From assembly GCA_902806565.1 (NCBI GenBank), contig CADCXA010000037.1:868001-932000 (forward strand): DNA of 64,000 bases, given 5' to 3'. Positions 1 through 13,104 of this stretch are shown in pieces (the stretch's first letter is position 1; every line of letters starts with the position of its first letter). The position numbers and the translations under genes were made by a program. Origin of the DNA: Hypoxylon rubiginosum (lineage: Eukaryota; Ascomycota; Sordariomycetes; Xylariales; Hypoxylaceae). The notes below the pieces were generated by a model that worked only from the letters and a program-made list of their open reading frames with translations, made no database searches and had not been told where the DNA came from.

Positions 1-3000
1 ATACATCTTCATGAGACTCATTGCTTTGTATGCCCAACATGTGTAGACGATTTAGACGCCTATAGTCATGACGCAACCATCTGTCTATTTCCCGTGTACA
101 CTATATCGGGCGACGAACTACATACACGTACCTACGTCTTGTATTCGTGTACAACTGTAAGGTATGCCGAATGGCAGGTAATTCTTGCGCTGCTCAATGA
201 TGTGCCACCGAGGCGACGATCAATCACTATGAAAGGATCACTTCCGGCGGCAAGTTGTTCTGAAGCTGCTAACGTAGAGAGAGAGAGAAAGAAAGGCTCG
301 GGCATCTCGGCTAGCATCGATAGTGTTTCCCAACGAAGCGTGCATTATAAGGGCATCTACTAATTCATCAGGCGATTGGCAAGTTCAAGGAACTAGAAGC
401 TAGCGTCTCCTACATATTGCTTCGAACCAAGGCGCACGGTTGGACGATGATCTTGCAACGGCCCTTGCCGATTCGAGATCCCACTGCCTCCTTGCGTATC
501 TATCTCACGATGGATGCGACACCACACGCTATGTATGTAGATATGTAGATACATGTACGTAGATGTGTGGATGATGTGTTCGGAGGTACGGCAAGCTGGT
601 ATAAGATTCCTTCATCCACGTACGTGTGTAGGTTTCGAAATTGCCCATTTACGCGAGGATTAGATTGATTACCCCCTACTTTACCACATGCTGATGCTGA
701 CGGCGCCAGGAGGCCTGCGAGGCCCTGCGCGGCCCAGAAAGAACACATCTTTAAATCCCCATTTTGATTGCCAACATTGGAAGGAAGTCCGCCGTCCTCG
801 GGTAGGGAGAAAGTTTCGCTGACCGGACTTGGAGCCCCGATCCTTTCCGGAACGTCGGTTTCTGCTAAGGGGATAATGCAAGATACACGAGTGTGACAGG
901 CGAAACTTTGTCTCGTTGGTTCTTGGAACCACGGCAAGCGTGCCTTATTCAGGTCAGATATACAATGTATACATTGATGCTCTCTCAACGCAGTCGTAAG
1001 CGTGGAAACCTACAAGCCTACTGCAATGGCGGCTCAATGTTGCAGGTGTTTAAGTCGTAAGTTGTAAGTCGTTAGGGTGGGTTTTAGTTATTGCCCCAAG
1101 GCTCAGCTGTGGCTCAAGGGGTCAAGGGGGGGTAGGGGGGTAGGGGGGCCGAGGATACGTAAGTACTGCAAGTCATGTCATGCGAAGCCAACGTCGACGC
1201 CAATCATTATACGATGTTGATGGTTGGACCGATTAGGTTAAAAAGGTAAAGACTGGCTAAGCTTGGGCTAATATCTACCATATCTACCTAACCTTGGGAA
1301 GGTTTCAATGTTTCCATCTGCCTCCTTTTTGACGGTGTCCAATAGTCTTGTTTTTCCTGTGATGAAAGGTTCCAAGGTTGAATCCATCATCGTGAGGTAG
1401 CACACAGCGCCGGCAAAGCTTGGAAATGTCTCGTACGTCCTGTCATTTCGGCCATACATTTTAAAATATCACGTAGTGCACCTGAATCCAAGGCTCACGT
1501 TAATGCGCCTAATTAGCTCTGCAAGGTATGGGCGAAACGAGGCAGCGATCCCTGCGGAGTTGTCCTGGCAAGTCCTGGGACCTCGCAAGCCTGGGCTTGG
1601 GTTTGGGCTTGGAATTGGAATTGGAGCAAGAAAAGGGAAGTTGACAATAGCAATAGCAATAGGCTTTAGCGCCCAGGATCGGAACCTCGTCGCCAACGGA
1701 ACATGGCTGAACCCGAGGTCTTAGGAGGTACCTCATACAAATTACCATGGTACAAATCCATGCTGTAGCCTGTATGAATGGATGGATGGATGTATGTCTG
1801 AATATACATATGTACCATAGTAAGGATCCTCTTAGTGATGGGCTCTCGTAGGGATGTAACCCTTTTTTTGGATTCGATCGAGCTGTTTTCCATGGGCGAG
1901 TGGACGTTTACGGCTTTCCCATGCTAGCAATCACGGACGATCTTTGCGGCGCCCTGCTTTATGGCAGTATGGGTGCATGTACTTATGTATTCAAGCGCAC
2001 ACCCCCACAATGAAAAGAGATGGGCAGGTTACAGCAGGGATTTATTGATTGATAACCTTGTGAGATCCAACGTTGGAATCAAGTGGTCAGCCAAGTTCCA
2101 GCCTGGCAGGGCTCGGATCGAAGTCTTAGTGGTGAACTACTGCAAAAAAGGGAAATGGAAATCTTCCAGAGAATTCCCCCGAGAGGGGCCCTGAGGGGGG
2201 GCCCTGGCCGTCGTTTCGACAAGAATCCGGAATCCCTTCCCCAAAATCCCATCTCGTAAATTGACCAAGATCCGAGGGTCTGAGCGTAACCTAACCAGCC
2301 TACATAGTACGTGAGCACGGCTGGCACGCAGGCATATCGTGGCTGATTGCGTACACACAAAAACTGGTGTACAAAGATAGTTTGATATTGCCGCCCACAA
2401 AGCCTTGCTAGATGATATTCATATTCGCGTTGTTTTTGTTTTACTGCCATGCATGGTGGTGTAAGTAGGGTAGGTAGTAATCATCTGACCTATATCGCAG
2501 GGCGTGGCATGCGGATCAGCAAAAGTGTCTGCTATTTTGTATGTGGTGGGACGGGGAAAAGGATAGGCACTGGCATCGACCGTCTTATTACATCGTGACG
2601 GTGACGATGACAATGACAATGACGATGGTGGAGTCGGGGGGAGACCTTCAAAAAGTGAAAATGCATACTACTATCAGACTATGTACATATATGTAGGCAC
2701 TTAATACTAGGGGGGTAGGGGGTAGGTAGGGGGTAGGTATGCATATACATGTACATAACGTACATGCGCACACTACTGCACAACCTTGAATCGTGGGTGA
2801 CGCCTCTTGATGAGGACCCCTGACCGCAGCCGCGCCACACAAATACCAACGAAAAGCCGTGAGAAACTGGATTAGCGCCGTCCCTTGTCGGATCCAGCAG
2901 CTGACCAGTCAGCCAGTTAGCAAGCAGGGACGGCACGAGGGAAGGGGTTCGAGGCTTCGAGCCGAGCGTTGCTAGCAATTCGAACCGCACAGATCGTCTC

Positions 3001-5022
3001 TCTAAGCTTACCTTGTACCTTGGGCAGTTCGGACACCATACATACATAGTAGTACAGTTAGCAACGTACATAAAAAATACCATGCAACCACGCTCCAATA
3101 AGCGGGCGAGGTGGAGTCTCCATCGAGACCCTGACTGCCGGACTGGCGGCCTGGCGGTGTTTCCATGATCACTTTCTCTATACTACTATGTATGTACTAT
3201 GTATGGTAAGTACTCGGACGAAAAGGAAGGTTGGCTAGCTGCGCCGAATTCCCTGTGTACGGGTAGTATCGAACATCGAACATCGACCCATCTAATCAAA
3301 TCTATTCCGTCTGGCTTATGTATACCTACCCAGGTAACATATTATGTATATTCTTACTTGCTTACATTACATGGTAGTGCTCACCAGCGCACTAACACGG
3401 AGCTCGGGGTCGTTTCGGTGTCTCAGGGACTCGGGAGATCGTGATGCTTGCTGTCTTGCCTTTTTAAGAAGATGATCATATCTAAAGTGTTAAAATGGTT
3501 ATACTAGGTACGTACCTACGAAAGAAGTGTGTGGTGTAGGTGCAGGCGCAGGTCCCTGTTTTAAGGGAAATACCCGACGATGATTTCTTACTACCAACCT
3601 TTTCTAATCTCTGTGTGACAGTCTTTTATTAGCTGGCCGGGCTCGACATGCATAAGGCCACATATGGGTCTGATGGGTCTGGTTTCACCGAGGCTCTTTT
3701 GACCTTGGCCAGGTAGTAGGCTTGTACATAGTATTAAAAATGTGACCTGCGACCCGGGATGTAGAACCTTTATTTCGATCCCGCCACGAAACAGTAGCCT
3801 GCAGGTAAGCTAAGGGCTCGCCGAGACGGACGACTGGCCGGGCTGGAGTTGGGCTGGAGTTGACGGAGCGGGCTTCTTGGGAAAGGCTTGGGAAAGGGCT
3901 CCAATGGCTCCAAGGGCTAGGTATTGGATGGATGGTGGAGCTGCAAGAATGGATAGAATCGCGATCTCTGACTCGCAGGCTGCCTGCATCAACTTCTCGA
4001 CCAGTGTCATCCATGCCCGCGACGTCGGACGGAGTCCTTTTCAATACTATGTAGGAATAGTCTTGCTGACCGAGGGATATGTGAGATGAATTATCATACA
4101 TAGTAGTAGTCCCACTGTCTCGAAAGAGTTGGTGCTTTCCTACTCGCCTGCCCAACCAAGCCACTGATCACGCATGCTTGTGCCCCTTAAGTATGTATTT
4201 GGATGATGCCTTAACGATCCTAGGAAGGGATAAGTATTGGCTGATCACAACTCATGAACTCGTAGGCTGTACATAGTAGGTTGAACAAACATCAGCAGCA
4301 ATCCCAATCCCGGATGGAATCCTTGAGAGGGATTTGATTGGTCCGGCGAGTATGTGTTGCGTTGTATACTATGTAACTCGTAGCAAGCCGGCAGACGCTC
4401 CGTGAACCAAAGGAAATTGGGCAGCTTGTTCGCTCTTCAAGAGTCCAAGACCAGGATCTATCCACCTGCCTGGCGCTGCCTGGGGGTCCTGTCTCTTGAG
4501 CTAACGTTGACGGCTCCAGGCATGGAGGGTTTCATTTCTGCGAGCTGCACTACTATGGCTACTATGGCTACTAATGGTACTTGCGCAGATACACTTTTCG
4601 GACCAGAGGCTAATAAGGACCATGGAACACGTCGATCAGTGGCTGAGTTAGGTACTTGTAGTACGTAGCAGTGTAGGTAGGTCAGGTAGGTAAAGTAATA
4701 GGTAATAGGTAATTCAACACGACCGGCCAGAAACATGATGTCGCACCCCCATTACAACCATATTACAACCTTAATAATAATAAAATCGTGTACACTTGGA
4801 GGAGCGTGATGTGCGATTATTCATGATGCTTCAGATCCGACCGACAACCACTTTCCATTTGCACCGGTCAGGATCTTCTTTTGCCGTCAGGAGAGCAAAT
4901 CCGACGCAGCCAGCCACGGCTATTATGCGTGTCGTGCGCGTCGGGTACGAGTTCATGTATGTCCATGTATGGTATGTATATATGTATGATCTCAAATACC
5001 TCCATCCTTCATGTGTACTTGG

Positions 5023-5046
5023 AGGTCAAGGTCAAGGTCAAGGTCA
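5023..5046. repeat. AGGTCA x4 tandem repeat
   Basis: Four perfect head-to-tail copies of the hexamer AGGTCA, followed by degenerate GGTTAT/GGTTAC words. It lies in non-coding sequence; no function is inferred. Confidence 0.85.
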
Positions 5047-5715
5047 CGGTTATGGTTACGAGTCACGGTCACATACGAGTGGGCGCGGGCGCATGCGCAT
5101 AATGGCAGGATGGTCGTTCGAACCCCTTATTGACTCTGCGAATGGAATGTCTAGAAGCCAGCCCAATCTTGTGCACAAAAGAGCCCTGTGATCTGCATTT
5201 TTGCTGTAATTTTCCGCGAGGACACCTGCACCTAGACCTAGACCTGAACCTATAAAAAGCGCGTGCGGAGTGAGCGGGTTATGAGTGCTGAGTACCGATG
5301 CTGTCTAACAAAGACCAACCATTGCATAATAGCTTATATTGTTGAGGGATCGGTGATGAGAATAATGGGTATGAGTATGGGTATGGGTATGAGTAAACGG
5401 CTCTGGTCTAGGTACAGTAGTAGCAGCAGCAGTATGTAAGTTGGTTAACCTAAGAAGCGAGAATAATATCGGAGAAACTGACTGGTTGGGAATGCTGGAA
5501 AGCGACTAATTTAAAAATAAGGCAAGACACCTTTTTTGCTGTTACAGCCGTAAGTAAACCACAAACAAAACCAAGAGGCCGTGACGATTAGTAGCGCCGG
5601 AGTATCGTGTTACCGCCGACTTTCATGTACATAGCCATGGCCATGGCAGAGGCACTTGCAACACCAAGCTACTATAGTACATTCATAAGGGACTGCGCAT
5701 GTAAAAAGTACATTA

Positions 5716-5740
5716 CCTAGCCTAGCCTAGCCTAGCCTAT
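5716..5740. repeat. CCTAG pentamer repeat
   Basis: Four CCTAG units and a terminal CCTAT variant in gene-free sequence. Simple repeat only. Confidence 0.8.
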
Positions 5741-6052
5741 ACCTTATCCAGCGTCAAACTAAGGTGGGACGAAACGGCGCATTGGAGGAGGCGCCCCAAT
5801 GTACGTGTCCATCCATTCCGCTACGAAGGCTCGATAATGCTCCTTTGCAGGGGAAGGGGTTCGGGGGGTTTCTTAGAGGGGAGCTGCTAAAGAAGGCAAG
5901 GAGCATATTATGTAGACCATAGACGCATGTCACCGGGAATGTATCCTACTGCGCACGGCGGGTTTTACATAGCACGTCTGATATTACGATAGTGCTATGT
6001 ATACCTACATTAGGGTAGTAGTACCTAGACCCAAGACTTCAAGACCCAAAGA

Positions 6053-6068
6053 CCCCCCCCCCCCCCCC
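6053..6068. repeat. Poly-C tract
   Basis: Sixteen consecutive C residues flanked by AAGACCC words. Its length may be uncertain because homopolymers are prone to sequencing error. Confidence 0.85.
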
Positions 6069-8502
6069 AAGACCCTTGCCTGCAAAGGAGACAAGAAGGA
6101 GACAAGACAGTTTTTGAGTCAGATCCAATCACCGTTCCGAAGATACTAGTCAACTTGGGTGGGTTCGAAATCCAAACCATCACAGGTACGATCTCGGCCA
6201 AGTCTATAATCATGCTAACTTCGCCTATTCACACCTATGAGTAGGTAACACATTACTACTGGCCTACCATAGTACATGGATCCCCTCCATTGTTGCGGCC
6301 TCCTAGTGCATAGTTCCATACCTACATAGTAGTAGTAGCAGTAGTAGTACGCGTATTTCTATGCGAAGCCGAAGGGCGAAGTACGAAAGAGCCCTTGCTA
6401 AAAGTCTGGAAGTCTCTTTTCGAAAAGACTTGACATAGTACACGTATGCGTTCCTTTTACGTAGCACTTAAAGGGCCTTGTGCCCAACTATCAGCATGAC
6501 TTATGTATAGCGGGCACGGGCTTTCCGCTAGCATCGGCGACGGAAGAGTTCGCAAAGCTTACGAAGTTTAAGATAAAATAAAATAATATAAAAGAAGAAA
6601 ATAGTAGTAAAAATATAAATAATAATAAAAAGGAGCAATCTGACAATCCGAAGTTTCTCATCTCCTAGCCCTAACATTACACTACTACCGAGATGCTTGC
6701 TTTGACTCTTTGAAGAAAAAAAATAAAAATAAAATAAAAAGGGCTAACTTTAATCATGGTACGCTGCAGCATGTATTATCCGCTAGGTCGTTGAGAAAGC
6801 GTGCCAACGTACAAACATGAGTTCACCCTCCATGCACTCCCCACACATTCCGCCAAATCTCACCCCCTATTTTCTCCCATCCCGTCCTAAGGAAAGCGTC
6901 TCTTGTCTTGGCGCCGTGACCCAATTTTATCGGCCTGGAGAGCCTGAGTCCATAAGCTTGTGGACCGTTTACCATAGTACTATGTACACCCCATTTATAT
7001 ACTCCACGGGTCCATTGGGCAGGCTAATAGCAATAGAGCGGTTACCGAGTACGTACTATGTACTATTTCTACGGTAGTACCATCGAGAGTGATAATCCAA
7101 ATCCCCTCAGGTTCGACTAATATTAGTAGGTTAGTAATAGGTCGGCTGTTCGAGCTGTTTTACATACCTAGTACATAACACATAGTACATAGTACCCTCT
7201 TCTCGCCTCTACTGTTCTGTCGGCAGCGACCCTCTCTCTTGCAAGGATCTATATAAAACAGTGCGGTACGTGTACTTAGTAGCCAGTATCAGGCCAGTCA
7301 TATTGATGCTATCCAGGGTTACCTTACCGATGGAACCGCCTTGGATTCGAAGAAACATCTGCTGGATCTTACCGGAAGAGTTAGCTCATTTCGATATAGG
7401 TACGGAATGGCATGTACCTTGGTGCGCAGCAGCATACATAGTACATACATATATACCTAGGTACATACATATGTATTGTAGTATCGTTAGTATCGTTTTA
7501 TTCCTAGCAACGACAGGGTCTTATCGCCTCGTAGCAGAAATCGATTAATGAACTGACACACGCACCCCCTTTTTTGCCTCCGCCCATCCACACCCCCCCG
7601 GACCACTAATAAGCATAGCAGCAACAGTCTTCAAGCAGAAGCTCTTGTTGCCGACGCTAGGCTAAGCACACATCCTTTCCCTATTTCGACGCACCCTTCC
7701 GTTGAAATTCTGCTCACGTTCTTCCAATTCGCACTCCCTCTCCCCCAAGCCCCCTTCTATCCGCACGCCGCCATGCTCACCCTCCAATCCACCTTCGTGT
7801 ACGCCGCAGAACATGGTACGGAAATGGCAAGGCGATGGGGGCCAAGGATTACTGCTTCAGGCGTTTAGTGGCTTTGTCCCTTTAGACGTCGTTCACGGTC
7901 GAAACCCTTCCTTTGACCGCCCACCTACTTGGAATATACCTTGCAGCAGGCCATAGGAAAGTCAAAGACTGCAACCTAGTCTAATCCACCACGCCAACGC
8001 TTGCCATCACCGTCCACCCGTCCCCGGTTATCAACACAATGAAGGATCCCTTTTTAGACCGACCAGATCCCTGCCGGAACCATATGACGCAGGAAGGAAA
8101 AAATAAAACAACTAGGCGGGAACCGTCATACAGGTTGAAGCAGACACGCGCAGACACGCACTTACATGCATACACATGCCAAACCGGACCATGTCTCTAA
8201 GGTAGGTATTGTTTCTCGGCCCTATCGCCCCAATATAACCATCCCGTATGCCATCTCACATAGCAACTATCCCCACGTTTTTGGTTGATTTATCCTTTTT
8301 TAAATAAACCCTTTGCTTTCTCATCATGCTACATTCTTAGACTAAGTAGCCTAAGTTGATCTTTGAGTGAATCTTCATATTTACTTGACCGGCCTCCCAC
8401 CTCCCAACGGCCTCTCAGATATCTCTCTTGGCTCGTCGTGAACTTCTCTCTCATACCTCCTACCGTATACACGCCTTTCCTATACAGCAACACCCTCTCA
8501 GT

Positions 8503-9603
8503 ATGATGCACTCGCACTTGGGGGCGACTATGGCCCATATGCCGCCTCAGAACTACCCGTCAGATCCAACCTTCGATGAACTCTCAAGACAGTTCGCTCT
8601 GTCCGACTCGACGCGAAGGATACCTCGTGGCTCGACTGGACAGCGGGCGTCAGGCTCGATGCGTATTGTCAAGCCGAGTAGTGCTAGCAATAGTCCGCAG
8701 GCCATGATGGCTCGTCGAAGGACTATGATGAACGACAATATCATCGCTCGGCGGCGCCAGCAAGCGTTTGACCAGGCTATCCTACAGCAGATGCAAGATT
8801 GCACCTCTTACTCGACCCCAGAAGACCCTATCAAGAGGAATGCCCGCCCAGTTAGCTGGCATCCGACCTCTCACCTTCAGCAACCACATATGCATATACC
8901 TATGCCGCAACCTGACTTCTCACAATATGCCGTTCCTACCCCGATGCAGTACCAGACGGACATGTATTCCGGATACCAAAATTTTCCTCCAACTCCTGCG
9001 GTATATTCCGGACACACATCACCTGTGGCCACCATGTCGCCACTATGCCTACCGTATTCGGCTTGTTCCCAACCACGTGCGGCACCAGCATACATAACAC
9101 AGGACACGTGGAATCATACGCCACAATTTGTTCCTGATACTCTCACGACATGTGGGGGTTCTGGGGATTTGGAGCCTTTCCCGTCGTTTGAGGATCAGGC
9201 TTCGCTCAACTGGGACAGTTTTGCTATGCATGGATTCAACAGTTGCACGGCGCCACCAACGCCGGACGAATTCCAACCCGCCCAGCAACCGCAACCAATG
9301 GTACCTTCCGAGGAATCCATCCCCTATCAACCGCTTGAAGAGCCAGAGGAGGAAGGAGAGATATTTGTAGGCATGGGTCTATATGATCCACCAAAGATGG
9401 AGACGGATCCTGAACTGGACAACTATCGAACTACTACATCGCAACTGTTGGGGTCGACATACCGAGGAAAGGGATGGAAACTAGAGGAGGCTTGGGAACC
9501 CCCGGCATCAGACGATGAAGATGGTGAAGGGGATGAAGAAGATGAAGAGGTTGAGAATAACGAGACAACGCAGTCGACCACGGCCCAAGAGAATTGGATA
9601 TGA
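8503..9603 (+). CDS. Conserved-looking fungal protein, unknown function
   Basis: Single-exon frame of 366 residues. The frame stays open back to 8428, but only from a TTG; the first in-frame ATG is at 8503 (MMHSHLGATMAH), so I start there. I recognise no enzymatic domain. The N-terminal third has a short charged segment with a basic run (MARRRTMMN, then IIARRRQQAFDQAILQQM) that could form a helix. The middle (about residues 120-260) is P/Q/S/T/Y-rich and looks disordered. Near the C terminus is an ordered-looking segment (YRGKGWKLEEAWEPP), followed by an acidic tail rich in D and E. The layout suggests a nuclear or regulatory protein, but that is inference. It has long non-coding flanks on both sides. 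Coding is supported by the long open frame and sustained composition; function is open. Confidence 0.8.
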   Translation: MMHSHLGATMAHMPPQNYPSDPTFDELSRQFALSDSTRRIPRGSTGQRASGSMRIVKPSSASNSPQAMMARRRTMMNDNIIARRRQQAFDQAILQQMQDCTSYSTPEDPIKRNARPVSWHPTSHLQQPHMHIPMPQPDFSQYAVPTPMQYQTDMYSGYQNFPPTPAVYSGHTSPVATMSPLCLPYSACSQPRAAPAYITQDTWNHTPQFVPDTLTTCGGSGDLEPFPSFEDQASLNWDSFAMHGFNSCTAPPTPDEFQPAQQPQPMVPSEESIPYQPLEEPEEEGEIFVGMGLYDPPKMETDPELDNYRTTTSQLLGSTYRGKGWKLEEAWEPPASDDEDGEGDEEDEEVENNETTQSTTAQENWI

Positions 9604-11287
9604 TTCGAGTGCTATCTTCTGAGATGGCATCTACTATCCATATAAAGAAGGTTATTTGGACCCTTTGAAGACTCGCTGTACCTGAAAGAGAAGACTACAT
9701 TCTGCACGCAGAAAGCCATGGAAGGAAAAGAAACAAAAATTGGTTGGAGTTGCTGTATGTACTAGATGTACTAGACCTTCATCCGCTGAGTAAAAAAATT
9801 CAAGAAAACTTGATATCAGGAATTCCGAGACTGCAACTGCAAACACAAAGCCGTCCACATGTGCAAGTAAAATATAATAAGCTATTGTGATTCAGTTGGT
9901 AAGTAGCTCGTTTACTTGGCACTTGGTGTGCGTTCTCCAATTCTGCTTCTGCCGCGTACACCTTATTTCAATATGAATGCCACTTTACCTCCTGACATTG
10001 CTATTAATTAAACTCATACTCTGGATTCGTCACGATATTGAAGCTTTGTATCTAAGTATCTTTAAGAATCTAGGTTGAACACTAGTAGGGTATAACTGGA
10101 GGCTGGGCTAGGTAAGTTCTGATAGGCCAAACTAATGAACGTTTGATATGCAGGGGCCTGAAGCTCGGACCAGAAGGCTAAACAGGGATCTCCAATTTTT
10201 CTATTTGGGGCTCTGCGTCAAAACCGTCAAAACCGACAGAAAAGCACATGCAGGAGTACAAAGCTACCTAGGTACCAAGCTTATCCATCCAACATTGACG
10301 CTAACCATCTGCACACTAACGGCTAGCGCGTTACCCACGCCCTGGCCCGAGACGTCCCATGTGGTCGAATGTGGGCTTTTCCTTCCCCACCTTTGTCCAC
10401 ATCTTCCCACATCTCTCTTCCCAGTTCCCACAGAACAATCCCGGCAGCTCCCCAAGTTAGAAAGATCCATGGGCGGGGTCCCCCTAACGGACCTTTGTGG
10501 ATCTGGGCACCTGCAGCTATGCTTGCGTCACATGTCACTACATGTCACCTTAAAAGAAATCTTCCATGCACGTTGGGAAAAGTGTGGGTTCTTTTTTTTT
10601 CTTTCTCTTTTTTCTTTGTGATAGATTTTCCATGGGATGATGGCATGGGCTCGGATCTCGAAAAGAAATCATCCCAACTCATCCCAACCAATAAATACCT
10701 AAATACCACAACAGGGAATTACTTCGCAACCTAACGTAGACGGAACTAATAAGCACACTTCTAGCGCAATCACCATTTCATCATGAGATACCATACGAGT
10801 TTACAGTCTACTACTACCTGGTCAACTAATTGCTTCCAGTCAACCGAAACTATGGAACCTACCAATATATCTTCTCTTTGTTGTCTGTGTGTTTGTGCGA
10901 GGATGCAGCGTGACCGGGACATTAGTAGGAGACAACACCACCTTACTTACATCCGTACCGCCTACATTAATCAAGCATTTGCCAAATAAGGGGTTCCTCC
11001 TCCAAGCCATCAACTTGGAGAAAACGCAATACTACACTCAAGTTCCGGTATATCCTCAGTCTACTTACTTACCTACATATGTAGGTACATATCTCAGCCA
11101 TTTATTTATATGGTACATAGTAAGTTCTCAGCTATAGAAGGTGGGCTGCCTAGGGTAGTTGAAGCTGGATGCTCCGATGGCTCTTAAAGCAGAAAGGTAC
11201 CTATTTCTCCTACTTCTATAACTCTGCTATCAAGACAAGACTTGGATGCAAATTGCATCATTTTGCTTTATATGCTTGCTGAGATGT

Positions 11288-11375
11288 CGTTGTCCGACTT
11301 CGTTGTCCGACTACGTTGTCCGACTTCGTTGTCCGACTACGTTGTCCGACTACGTTGTCCGACTACGTTGCCCGG
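11288..11375. repeat. 13-bp minisatellite, 7 units
   Basis: Six full copies of CGTTGTCCGACTW (alternating T or A at the second-last base, read as CGTTGTCCGACTT / CGTTGTCCGACTA) plus a seventh, degenerate CGTTGCCCGG. It ends directly at the TGACTCA site upstream of LYS9. Confidence 0.92.
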
Positions 11376-11382
11376 TGACTCA
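11376..11382 (+). promoter_or_regulatory. CPC-1/Gcn4 site upstream of LYS9
   Basis: A perfect TGACTCA, the palindromic core bound by Gcn4 in yeast and CPC-1/CpcA in filamentous fungi. It lies 204 bp upstream of the LYS9 start codon, a normal distance for cross-pathway amino-acid control. Lysine genes are known members of that regulon; binding at this site is inferred. Confidence 0.6.
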
Positions 11383-11585
11383 GGCCGGTCTGGCCGGTGT
11401 AGATATTGCTTGATAGTTTATCGATATGAATTCCGTAATCGGAACCCCACGTAGCTCTCCTACCCCTCCATGATGATAATTTTTATAACTTCAACGAAGG
11501 TCTACATTGTGTAGACAGTGACACGACAACAAAGGCCAATTCATCCGAATCTTCTTTAGTCTTCGTAATATCCTCCCCCAATACA

Positions 11586-13104
11586 ATGTCGTCTCAGTAA
11601 GTAGCCTCAGCTCATCATATTGATTCCCTTAGATGCTCATGGATTTTATAGCAAGGTATTGATGCTCGGAGCTGGCTTTGTCACGCTTCCGACGCTCCAC
11701 ATCCTCAGCGACGCTGGTATCGCGGTTACTGTCGGTATGTAAAGCAAGATGGACATCCTTAAAAGCTAGAACCGTTCAATTAACCCCCTCGAAGCTTGCA
11801 GAACTCTCGCGTCCGCCCAATCGCTCTCCAAGGGTGTCAAGCATGCCACCCCCATCTCCCTCGACGTGTCCGACGACAAGGCACTTGATGCCGAGGTTGG
11901 CAAGCACGACCTGGTTATCAGCTTAATCCCCTATACATTCCATGCTACGGTGATCAAGTCCGCTATCCGCCAGAAGAAGCACGTAGTCACCACGAGCTAT
12001 GTATCGCCGGCTATGATGGAGTTGGACCAGCAAGCCAAGGACGCCGGTATCACCGTCATGAATGAGATTGGTCTAGGTACGTACCATTCCATTCCATCTC
12101 GCATGCACCTACCTGTCTAACCCGTGCCCGGTGTAGATCCCGGTATCGACCATCTCTACGCTGTTTCGACGATCGAGGAGGTCCACAAAGCTGGAGGCAA
12201 GATTATTAGCTTCCTGTCCTACTGCGGCGGACTTCCGTCCCCCGAAGATTCGGACAACCCTCTAGGATACAAATTCAGCTGGTCCTCCCGTGGTGTCCTC
12301 CTGGCCCTGAGGAACGCGGCCAAGTACTGGAAGGATGGCAAGGTGGTAGACGTTGCATCCAAAGATCTGATGGGTACCGCTAAGCCGTACTTCATCTACC
12401 CCGGCTACGCATTCGTTGCGTATCCGAACCGAGACTCGACGCCTTACAAGGAGCGATATAACATCCCGGAGGCGCAGACCATCATCCGCGGTACCCTCCG
12501 ATACCAGGGCTTTCCCGAGTTCATCCGGGTGCTGGTAGAGATCGGGTTCCTGGACGATGCCGAACAAGACACCTTCAAGCGGCCTACTACCTGGAAGGAA
12601 GCAACCCAGAAGATCGTCGGTGCTTCTTCGAGCAGCCAGAGCGACCTCGAGTCCACAATCGTGTCCAAGGCCACGTTTGATTCCCCCGAGGAGAAGAAGC
12701 GGATCCTCAGCGGATTGCGCTGGATCGGTCTCTTCTCGGACGAGAAGATCAGCCCCCGCGGCAACCCGCTGGACACCCTGTGCGCGACGCTGGAGAAGAA
12801 GATGCAGTTCGAGGAGGGGGAGCGGGACCTGGTGATGCTGCAGCACAAGTTCGAGATCGAGAACAAGGACGGCAGCCGGGAGACCCGGACGTCGACGCTC
12901 GTCGAGTACGGCGACCCCAAGGGCTACTCCGCCATGGCCAAGCTGGTGGGCGTCCCCTGCGGCGTGGCGGTCAAGCAGGTCCTCGACGGCACCATCTCCG
13001 AGCGAGGCATCCTTGCCCCGATGAACTCCAAGATCAACGACCCCCTGATGAAGGAGCTCAAGGAGAAGTACGGAATCTTCCTGAAGGAGAAGACCATACT
13101 ATGA
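11586..13104 (+). CDS. LYS9: Saccharopine dehydrogenase (NADP+, L-glutamate-forming)
   Basis: Penultimate enzyme of the fungal alpha-aminoadipate lysine pathway: it joins aminoadipate semialdehyde and glutamate to form saccharopine, using NADPH. Four exons: 11586-11596, 11652-11734, 11795-12076, 12137-13104, giving 447 residues, almost exactly the family length. The first exon codes for only 11 nt (MSS plus two bases). The N terminus shows the Rossmann loop VLMLGAGFVT (about residues 6-15), then LVISLIPYTFHATVIKSAI and the conserved NEIGLDPGIDHL, which spans the third splice junction. The C-terminal part (FSWSSRGVLLALRNAAKYWK, GTLRYQGFPEF) is the saccharopine-binding half. The last exon is clearly more GC-rich than its flanks. 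A TGACTCA site 204 bp upstream fits general amino-acid control. LAS1 follows on the same strand. Confidence 0.97.

Larger units (their letters stand above)
1..8502. other. Gene-free stretch with simple repeats
   Basis: I find no coding region I can support here. The open frames are short, overlap on both strands and encode compositionally odd peptides rich in Y, T, S and P. The sequence is dominated by short words such as TACCTA, ACATAGTAC and ATGTATGTAC. It also holds a 16-base C tract (6053-6068), an AGGTCA tetramer repeat (5023-5046), a CCTAG repeat (5716-5740) and A-rich patches near 6580-6740. It may be the long upstream region of the gene at 8503, untranslated RNA, or decayed repeats. 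No transfer RNA or transposase-like frame was recognised. Confidence 0.6.
9604..11585. other. Intergenic region, 2 kb
   Basis: Covers the 3' region of the gene at 8503 and the upstream region of LYS9. No supported gene. It holds a 16-bp perfect palindrome at 11071-11086 (half ACCTACAT), a 13-bp minisatellite (11288-11375) and a Gcn4/CPC-1 type site (11376-11382). Confidence 0.6.

Noticed and set aside
3685..4164. 159-residue minus-strand frame
   Set aside because: No recognisable pattern, competing frames on the plus strand, and surrounding simple repeats.
8428..8502. N-terminal extension of the gene at 8503
   Set aside because: The extended frame begins with TTG; no ATG lies upstream in frame.
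12262..12920. Two long open frames antisense to LYS9 (194 and 158 residues)
   Set aside because: They lie wholly inside the GC-rich last exon of LYS9, have shadow composition (L/R/S-rich), and match no family.
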